Assembly (NCBI GenBank): GCA_009363875.1
Contig: CM018693.1
Coordinates: 72,338,986 to 72,402,985 of the forward strand
DNA: 64,000 nt
Direction: 5' to 3'
Source: Mikania micrantha
Lineage: Eukaryota; Streptophyta; Magnoliopsida; Asterales; Asteraceae
This document shows positions 55,672 through 64,000 of the stretch, piece by piece. The notes under the pieces are model-generated. The model searched no databases. It saw nothing but the letters and a program-made list of their open reading frames with translations, and had not been told where the DNA came from. Position numbers and translations under genes: made by a program. Each line of letters starts with the position of its first letter. The first letter of the stretch is position 1.

Positions 55672-57523
55672 TCGAGTAATTTCCCATAGAGATGGTTAAT
55701 TGGAGGAGGAACTGCAGTATACCCAATCCCTTGAGTACCTTTGTTTGTCACATGATTAGCCAAAATATGCTCAAATGATTGCTGAGCACTACGCAAACAA
55801 TCAGTTGATTTGCATTTCTTTTCTGCTCATTCATGTCTTCAATAATCTTATAGATAATGTCACCTTAATCAGCTAATTTCAGTTTTAAAGTTTTAATATC
55901 TACACTGTATTCTTCAAGTTTATTTTTATAAAGTTTTTCATTAGTGACATATTGTTTGATACTATCTTTCAAACATATGTCATAATCAACAAGTGAATGG
56001 TTGTGCTTTGTTACCATATCTAGCTTTGCAGCATAAGCACAACATTTCAGAAAATTTGGTTTAACATTAAGATTTTTTGATGATTGTGAATCAACCTTCT
56101 TTTGACTCGTTTATGCCATAAATGCCACATGTGATTCATCATGGACTTGTACTTCTTCATCATATGCTGTCCAATCAGCTTCAAACTGATTTTCTACTAA
56201 CAAGGCTTTGTGTTTTGTTGGGGGAGTGCTCTTGGAGCTTGTGGTGCCTGAAGAAGTAGAAGCAGCAATAGATCCTCTTCGAGGATCAAACATGTCCTGT
56301 TTGTTGACAACTTCAAATCTTGAATTATTTCGGATTGGCATTTCACATTCACGTGCAACGTGTCAAAGATTCCCATAGTTATAGCATTTGACCTTTCGTT
56401 CAGAAAAGCAATGTCTCTTCTTTGGATTTCCTAAAATCTCAGATCTGCCAGTTCTTTGTAAGAAACTAAGAATCTCTTGGCCCTCCTTATCAACATGGTC
56501 GTTTGCCACTGAATATCCATTTCTTCTTATTCTTCAGGAACCAATTGATCCATGTCTTCATCTGTAAGCCTCTATGCTTCATCTATTACAATGATAATCA
56601 TAACAATTCACAAATTGCATGAAGAATGCAAAATGTTCTTGAGGAATTTAAACATTTACACTCTTTGATCTATTGGTTGACGTTTCATCTTTGGAGATTG
56701 CAGAGGTAAAACAGACCTGTGTAGTATCATCAACAACAGAAACATTACCATCTTCAGTGCTGGATAAAAATGTAATTGATCTTGAAGTGGTATTTGCAGC
56801 AGCAACAGGATGCTTCGTGTATAAGCTTGGATTTTGAGAAAAAAATGTACTACCAACCTTTTTCTTTTGCATATCAAGATCAAAAGACTGTAGTTTTGAA
56901 ATCAGCACCTTCAATTCTATAATCTGTAAATCAATATTCTCCCTGATTATCATTACACAAGTTTTCCATGACGAAGGAAGAGCATCAAGTAACTTGTCAT
57001 TTTGCTCCTCTTGAGAAATTTCATAATCTAGATTGCTTAGCTCACTTAGAAACAAAGTGTATCTTGTTACAAGCTCTTCAAAATATTCATTTTCATGACA
57101 TTTAAACACTTCAACTTACTTTTTCAGAAGAGTACGCTTACTCCTTTTTAAGTAATCACTGCCTTCGCAACGCTTAGCTGAAGCATCCCAAAGAGCTTTA
57201 GATCTTTTGTGAGATTTGAAAGATTGAAAAATCTCTTTAGGCAGTGCCATGGTCAGTAAAGCATAAGCCTTCTTTTCCAGATCATAAATCTTCTTCTCAT
57301 CTTCATTCAGTCAAGAAACATTCTTGTAAACATCATTTCGTTGTGGTTGTTCATATCCTTCTATCAGTGGGGTCATCAAACTTGGGTTGACAATCGATAA
57401 AAAGGATTCAAATGTATTACTCCATGAAGAATACAAACTTAGTGACACAAGTTTAGAAGGCTTGGTCATGGTTCCAGCGTCATTGTCACCTAGTAATACT
57501 GACAAGGAAGATAGATTTGCCAT
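55671..57523 (-). pseudogene. Copia gag (third Copia copy), decayed
   Basis: It starts at 57523 (MANLSSLSVLLGDNDAGTMT; LYSSWSNTFESFLSIVNPS) and continues in broken frames (YDLEKKAYALLTMALPKEIF). It then runs through 56648-57109 (FEELVTRYTLFLSELSNLDY, LLDALPSSWKTCVMIIREN; UBN2 type). The zinc knuckle at ~56345-56400 reads CYNYGNL-stop-HVARECE: the second Cys is Tyr and a Gly position is TGA. Frame 56111-56341 and a final GIGYTAVPPPINHLYG segment (~55690-55750) follow. Protease and pol are absent, so the element is truncated at ~55670. Confidence 0.8.
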
Positions 57524-57940
57524 TTTGAAGCTTTGATTACAAAATTTTGTTACACTTTGATATTTTCAGAATTAAACTATCAACATTAGTAATATCGACG
57601 CTATTAAACCTTCGATACTATTAGTATTGATGAGATGCTGTTGATATTGTTAATATCGATGAATGAACGTCGATAATGTTACTATCGATGAAATACTATC
57701 GATATTGTTTGAATCGTTGACTAAGAATCTGATTAACTGCTTCCGTCGATATTATCAATCTCGAAGTAAAATTTTCAAGTTTTTGACAAGTTTTCAAATG
57801 CAGCTGCTTTCTTCTATGTGTTTCCAATGATAATCTTTATTTAATCACTTGAATATGTCAAATTATCATGAATTTTGGCTTCAAAATTAGGTCAAATCAG
57901 AAAATCTTCGCTCAATCAATATCCGAACCGAGGATCAAAA
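57524..57940 (-). other. Copia 5' leader with repeated palindromic words
   Basis: No gene is present. ATCGATA/TATCGAT words recur at 57580-57720, the same words as in the adjoining LTR. Confidence 0.5.
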
Positions 57941-58401
57941 TGATCCGGTAGCACACAGATGTACGTGCGGAATTCATGCAAATGTGTTTGAGTAAAGTAG
58001 AAATGTATAGAAATGAACAAAACAATAGTAGAAATTCAATCTCTTGTATTAATCTTTTGGAATGTAGTTTGTACAAGAAGAGGGTAATTCCACACACAAT
58101 ATTTGAAATCCTGAGCTAGTTCGATACAAATTACATCGAAACTAACCCATTTATAGACATGGCCATCGATACTGTTAGTATCGATGGTTGGGTAGTGTCG
58201 ATACTAATAGTATTGATGTAGTACTATCGATAATATTAGTATCGATAATCCCACACTTAAAGTAAACAAAATACAAATCAAAACAAAAAAAAAGAAACTA
58301 AAACTAATACAACACAATATCGTTAAGGTCTTCACTTCAACTCTGCAATAGCTTCAGTCTTTAGTTCAACATTTGAGGCTGATGCTATCAGGGTACTAAC
58401 A
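57941..58401 (-). repeat. Copia 5' LTR (third Copia copy)
   Basis: On the minus strand it starts TGTTAGTACCCTGATAGC and ends CCGGATCA; it is homologous to 49076-49507. It carries the palindromes ATCGATACT-GTT-AGTATCGAT (58165-58185) and two related copies (58197-58246). It was inserted into a gypsy RT after FMDLMNR. Confidence 0.8.
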
Positions 58402-58833
58402 ACTTCCACGCACGATTCATGAGATCCATGAACACCACCGGTGCATTTGTCAATCCGAAGGTCATCACCGTAAACTCGTAATGCCGGTATCTGTTTCGAA
58501 AAGCCATTTTTGGGATATCTTCATCTTGTATTCTGAGTTTATGGTAACCGGAACATAGATCAATCTTCAAGAAGTATCGTGCTCCCTGTAACTGATCAAA
58601 CAGATCATCAATCCTTGGTAATGGATTCCAGTTCTAAATGGTTAGTTTGTTCTCTACAGTCTATACACATCCAAAAGGATCCACCCTTTTACTTCACGAA
58701 AAAAAAACCGGAGCTCCCTAAGGTGAGAAACTCGATCGGATGAAACCTTTATCTAACAATTCCTACAACTGGTTTGACAACTCCTGCATCTCAGATGGTG
58801 TTGATCTGTACAGAGAGTTATCTACATTAGTTG
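58402..58833 (-). pseudogene. Gypsy-5 reverse transcriptase fragment
   Basis: It reads IDLCSGYHKLRIQDEDIPKM, HYEFTVMTFGLTNAPVVFMD and upstream LPRIDDLFDQLQGARYF, RT palm sequence of Tekay type with stops and frameshifts near 58640-58720. It is interrupted upstream by the nested solo LTRs and resumes at 63776. Confidence 0.85.
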
Positions 58834-61800
58834 TGTGACGACCGGCATCCGAGCAACCATGAGTCGGAAATCCAAGGGTGTACACAATCACGGTGTAAGG
58901 CATGGTGATACGGGAGTGAAGACAACAATAATAAATGACAATAAAAATGCACGGGTTTTCCTAAAATAGTTAGGAAAATCCACTTAATCACATGAACATG
59001 AATCAGAAGAAATAAAAAAAAACCTGTGAGGGAAATAAATGAACAAAACTTTAATAGATAACATTTGGAGTGTCGATCTGTGACAATTGCATTTGAAAAT
59101 TCCGTCATCAATGACGTGAGCACATTTGGTCGTGCTTGAAATCCACGTTGATTTAGCTATTTTAATTATTACAGGTTGATAATATGAGAGAAATGGTGAA
59201 TACAGGCGAAAACCGTGCACGAAATGGAGTTCCAGATTGTCTGGAATCGCAAAACGAAGAAAAGTATAAAAATGTCAAAGTCAAAGGGTCCAGGCGGTAC
59301 GCCTAGCGTCTGCTGCTCTCGCTAGGCGGTACGCGCGGGTCATGAAAAATATCTGGGATCTCTCGGTCTCGCGCGCTTCGCCCCGGACCAAGCCGCCACG
59401 CGGGGCGGTACGCCTGGCGTGGGTCGGTTTGGTGGATTGGATCAAAACAACAGAATTCATGCAAAGAAGATTTTTTTAAAACCTTATCGAACATGAATGC
59501 CACTACAGACGAAAATCAGTTATTTTCTTCATCAAAACTCAAGTTTGAAGTTCTTAGATCTTATATTTGAAGCCAGAGAAAGTATCTGCAAGTCCTGATC
59601 GTTGTTCTACAGCTGAAAATCCGTCTGATTAGGTAACAGTTCGTTTTAACCTTCTAGTTTGATAATGGTTGATTATATCTTGTTTTTGAACGTAATGGTA
59701 TAGTTAGGGTTGTTGATTATTGCCTAGATGATGGCTAGGATTGATTATAAACGAAGAACTTGATGTTCTAACGGGTAAATCCTTGTTTTGATCCGTTGTA
59801 ATGCCCGGTTTTCATGAAATCATAAGAACGGTTATAATGGTTTAAACCATTTGATTGTGACAATGTAGGTGATTAGTTTGATTAATCTTTGAAATGGAAG
59901 GTTAAATCCAAGTATTTCAAACTAATCACAATCATTAACATACTCATTGGAGCGATTATCTGATGTTTATGATAACAATCAGATTAGTATGTTAAACATG
60001 GTTATTAAACCTATTAAAATGTCACATTGTGATATTTCATGATATTTGGGTAATCAATAACATGGATTGATTATTCCTAAGCCATAAATCCATCTAGAAA
60101 CTGTTTGAGCACTATAATCAACAACATTAACTATCTGGTTTGTCTGAGATTATTCTGATTAATCAAACGTGTCATCAACTGTATATTAGGAACCTGAATC
60201 AGCATTGGTTCCTACATTGTCGTACATTGTATGCTAGGACAATAAAAGAATTAATTAAAAACCTATTATTGGTTTGATGACTTTCAAGGCAATGTCTCTG
60301 ACATTGAACATTCAGAAAGATCTAATAAGTAAGTTAAAACATAAATAACTCATTTAACATAAACAAATGTATAATTTAGCTACCGTTATCATCTGCGTGT
60401 GATTTCACTACTCACTTGACTTCAGGTGAGTTTCATACAACCCCTTTTATCTTTAATGTTTTATAAACACCGGGGTACTTCTGTAAATCCATTTCTGAAC
60501 ATATGATATGTATCACTGTTATCTTTGTGATATCATGTGACTCTTGTGTGATTTCATGGGATTTTGCCGTTAGTATCTTTATCACAGTATCAAAAGTCCT
60601 CATTCCTCGAAACTGTATCTAGTGAACCCATGTGGGACCGAACAGGCATCAATGATAGTACTATCGGCTGACAACCCATTCACTGGGAGGTTTGCATCTC
60701 TCCTGGTGTGAATATTTGTTACCCGTTTCCAAAAAATCTTCTTAATGTTAGCGATATACATTAAGATAATGAGGCATCAAGATATTTACCAACGGGTAGT
60801 ATCTTTATCTAATCATAGATTGTCCGAAAGAAACTAGATACGAGTCCCATGGCTATCTGTAACTGAATATCTTGAGAATTTGTATATAATGTCATATCAT
60901 ATGTTTTAACTTGAATTTTACGAACTCACCGGCTTTGTGCTGATCTTTCAAACTCAAACGTTTTACAAGGAGACAGTGACCAACGGTGAGGCTACACTTT
61001 CAACCACTTGTAATTAAATAAATTAGTTTGTGTAATAAATTTAGTTGTAAACGGTAATGTAGGTTGCAATGACGAAACCATGTAATGTATTTACTTTAAG
61101 TTAATCTGTGTGTTGTGATACCGGATCAAGTAAGTCACACCTCATCTCTGAGACATCACCACTATGCTTCCGTAACCTTCTCAGAACAACGAATGACATC
61201 ATCTCAGGTGACGAGAGGTGGGGGTGTGACACGATCCAACGAGATATCGACAAGGGTGACGATCCATGTGGATATGTTGTTAGATTCGAATACCCCAAAT
61301 GAAATATTTATAGTATCAAACAATGTCAACAATTAAATACAATGCGGCGTTTGTATGGGTGACGATTCATACAGATATCAGCGTTAGTCTTTAACGTTGA
61401 TGTAAAATAAGAACAATTTTAAAAAAATCTCACCAAAACCATTTAATAAAGAATCAAAATTTTAAAACACTCAACCATTCGTACGAATGGGCTCTTATTC
61501 GTACGAATCGGTTAAATTCGGTGAAGCTTTATAGCCACAGTTCGCTCGCACGAATGGGAGCCATTCGTACGAATGGCTAATTCGTGCGACAGCACAGCTA
61601 TAAAAGCAACACTTCCGTTTTTCAAACCCATTTTCCACTCAACTCTCCCAAACGAAACCCTCTTTCGCCCCTCTCAATTTTCGGCCATTTCCAGACGAAA
61701 TCGGACCATTCCACAGTCCAAATCGTGTGTATTTCAACGCCAACACTTCCATTTCAATATTTCAACCATTTTCATCCTATTTCGGTCAAATACGAGTCCC

Positions 61801-63775
61801 ACAGTAAGTATTAGCATCGACCCTTTGCACCAAAACATTCCAAAACTTTTTACCATCAATTTCGACCATAAAAACACCAAAAACAACAACCGATTTAAAA
61901 AATGGCGTTCTTGGTGAACTTGCAGGTGAATGAGCCGTATGAAGGGCTCATTCGTGCGAACGAGAAGCCTCGTTCGTGAAGAAGAGTCACACGAATGAGC
62001 TGCCAAACTAATGGGAAACCACACGAATGAAGACTCATTCGCACAAATGGATGACTAGAAGGAGGGTATATGTTCGCATCATTCCATTCATGTGAATGAA
62101 GGCCATTCGCACGAACCGCCTGTTCGCACCAAGAACAGCCCAAAACGGCTAAGTGTTGAAAGTCTTATCTTACACCATCTGTAATGATGGAACCGAACCT
62201 TAGACCAAATTTTAAATCTAATAAAGATAAAACGAATAACAATACATTTTTCGAAACCACATCAAAACACCGAACATAGAACCGTTCAACACCTAACTAA
62301 CTAATATTTAACACAGGATCCAAACCGAGGGAACATACCGAGTGAGTGCATCGACGACCCATAACCTCAGGTGAGTTCACAGACCCCTTTTTTTCAATTT
62401 TCTGGCTTCCAAATCATTTGGAGCTGAGAACATGAAACCTCTAATTCGAATGATCAACGAATAAGAGTTACTTTCAAATGATTTCAATAAAACGATCAAC
62501 TCTCAACCTCTTATTCGAATGTCATACAAATAAGTGTCTTTACAATCATTTTTACTGAGCGTTCATCGCTTCAATCAACTTTTCCTCAAACAACAACAAA
62601 CCAGTTTCGAGGGTAATTCACTAGGACATGTGTCTACACAACATCACATCGAGAATTCGCTGAGGAATTCTCGAACAACTCACATCAGAGTCATTTACCA
62701 TTAGTTGACGCGGGTCAACCGACGGTAACGTAGATGGTACCATAGGTTTAACAAACCTCCAGCACTGAGGCTGGTACGTTACACGCATACACACGTGAAA
62801 CAACAACTCAGATTAGTTCAAGCGGAACTAATCACTCAAACAAATCAGTTAGGGTTGGTAAATGATCACATGGGTGATATTACGGACATGCCACACAAAA
62901 GAAACCAGAATTTTCATACAAAACAATTGTTCAAGACCTGGTCTTGAACGAGTTTCAAACGAGTACACCGTAAACAATGTTTACTACAAGAAAGAAGCGT
63001 CACTTGAGTGATTTTCAAAGAAACAAAACATGTATCCTATATCAGGAGACAAAGCATACGCTTCTTTCTCACAACTTCATTTTTCAACCAGCCGTGCAGA
63101 GTGGAAATACACAAGTGACAAGGTCTGATTACCGTTAAGGAAATCCTTGTGAATCACCGAAGGGGTGGTGGGCTGGCGGCCGAGCTTTGGCTCTACGTAT
63201 GCCCTATACATAAACTATCTTCGATGATTTGGGATGGTGTCAATAATGACGTTTAGGCTAACACACTTGTGTAATTCATTCGTATTTTCAAAGCCATTCA
63301 CACACCACTTGCAAAACCGTTGTGAATGGAAATGATTTTCACTAAACCTTTTACAAAACAAAATATTATCAAAACTAATGTGACTCACCAATCTAGTGTT
63401 GACAGATTTTATATGTTCTCAGGAGAAGAACAGGTGAAAGCAGGATGACTTTAGAGAGAGAAAAATAAGATCCCTCAGAGGAACCTACAACTCATGCATG
63501 GAATCTCTCTGGCTAGCCCGGATACAAGATTCAAGACTTGCCCCTATGCAAGCAACATTTGTGGGACATCTGGTCCTCTTTCCAGATGTCCAAGTCAAGT
63601 TGTAATAGAATTAAATTATAAAACAATTGTAATTTAATTTTATTCATTTAATGCATTAGTATAACTCATATTATCATGTGCAATGTAACAATCTGATCAC
63701 TCCGATTACAATCACGCCTCGGGACTATTCCGACCGACGGGTCACCGATCCTGTCCGCTGGCCCGAGGTGTGACA
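58834..63775 (+). repeat. Solo LTR B (about 2.8 kb net) with TSD AGTTG, interrupted by solo LTR A
   Basis: Flanked by AGTTG at 58829-58833 and 63776-63780; ends TGTGACGACCGG and GCCCGAGGTGTGACA. Its own sequence is 58834-59078 plus 61237-63775. It shares with the Tekay LTRs a TATGCCCTATACATAAA block (~63196), CAGGTGAGTT (62368), GGGTGACGAT modules (61252, 61354) and a CATTCG/CGAATG word cluster including the palindrome CATTCGTACGAATG. Short open frames here are not genes. Confidence 0.88.
59079..61231 (+). repeat. Solo LTR A (2.15 kb) with TSD CGATC, nested in LTR B
   Basis: Flanked by CGATC at 59074-59078 and 61232-61236; ends TGTGACAATTGC and GGGGGTGTGACA. It contains CAGGTGAGTT at 60423, a TATATAATG box near 60883, and a GC-rich part (59291-59425) with three GGCGGTACGC copies and a GCCTAGCG/CGCTAGGC stem. 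Confidence 0.85.
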
Positions 63776-64000
63776 AGTTGCTACAAGAATTTAATCAATA
63801 CGAAACTCTACCGAGTGTGCCGGTGGTAATCCCAGTAGGTCATCTAGAAACTCATCCGCGTACTCCTTAACCACAGGCACATTTTGCCACTTAATTTATT
63901 TTTTCTCCTTTTCCACCACATGAGCAAAGAAGGCGACACACTTCTTCCTCAACTTAACACTGCGTTTTGCTTTATTTCCTCGAACTTCTAACACCTGATC
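63776..64000 (-). pseudogene. Gypsy-5 protease-RT linker, continues beyond the window
   Basis: On the minus strand: VLEVRGNKAKRSVKLRKKC, VAFFAHVVEKEK (stop), NVPVVKEYADEF, LGLPPAHSVEFRID (stop). This is the segment between protease and RT in Tekay-2 (EYPEVFPEDLPGLPPVRP). It continues the fragment at 58402-58833 once the solo LTRs are removed. Confidence 0.85.

Noticed and set aside
49076..58401. The plus-strand Copia 3' end and the minus-strand Copia 5' end as two halves of one inverted element.
   Set aside because: The flanking 5-mers do not match (TTTAT on the right of 49507; GAAGT before the other LTR), and the intervening gypsy-4 order does not need an inversion.
61573..61917. A 114-codon plus-strand frame as a possible small gene.
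   Set aside because: It lies inside solo LTR B, overlaps frames on both strands, has no motif, and its CATTCG words are LTR array sequence.

Overview
The window is eukaryotic, from a flowering plant (eudicot). The repeat lineages, especially a Copia accessory gene type that I associate with daisy-family genomes, suggest Asteraceae; that family-level call is inference. I see no intact host gene, tRNA, rRNA or CRISPR. Almost every base belongs to nested, decayed transposable elements, mostly long-LTR Ty3/gypsy chromoviruses (Tekay-like: gag with CCHC knuckles, protease, RT, RNase H, integrase with GPF/Y module and a C-terminal chromodomain) and Ty1/copia elements.

Layout. (1) 1-1132: end of a plus-oriented Tekay-type LTR, inserted in the 3' LTR of Tekay-1. 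(2) 1133-23410: Tekay-1 on the minus strand (3' LTR 1133-3299, pol 3334-6629, gag 18199-19512, primer-binding site, 5' LTR 19690-23410). It is split inside the protease by an 11.6-kb minus-strand Copia (6630-18198) with gag, PR, INT, RT, RNase H and a large extra ORF between pol and its 3' LTR. (3) 23411-31881: a CACTA (En/Spm) relic with two separated coding remnants (TNP2-type transposase N-terminus, and a Transposase_24-type gene with introns), plus microsatellite and tandem-repeat DNA. (4) 31882-33831: fragment of another LTR. (5) 33832-46610: Tekay-2, nearly complete, minus strand, with two ~3.9-kb LTRs and frameshifted gag-pol. (6) 46611-50942: a mosaic of a captured alcohol-dehydrogenase exon pair, a foldback element carrying a hAT-like insertion, the 3' end of a second Copia family, and the gag and PBS of another gypsy element. 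(7) 50943-54833: plus-oriented 3.9-kb solo LTR with perfect TTGTA target duplication. (8) 54835-58401: LTR of that gypsy element, then the 5' end of a minus-strand Copia. (9) 58402-64000: a gypsy pol fragment interrupted by a solo LTR (TSD AGTTG), itself interrupted by another solo LTR (TSD CGATC).

No element looks autonomous: the ORFs carry stops and frameshifts, and several catalytic residues are lost. The most informative observations are the chimeric LTR end of Tekay-2, which carries a foreign 24-bp flank also found next to the inverted solo LTR; the doubly nested solo LTRs with intact target duplications; the extra downstream ORFs in two different Copia families; a splice-donor-like 10-mer kept in otherwise dissimilar LTR families; and fast-changing short-word arrays inside the LTRs. 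All family assignments were made by reading motifs, without database searches.
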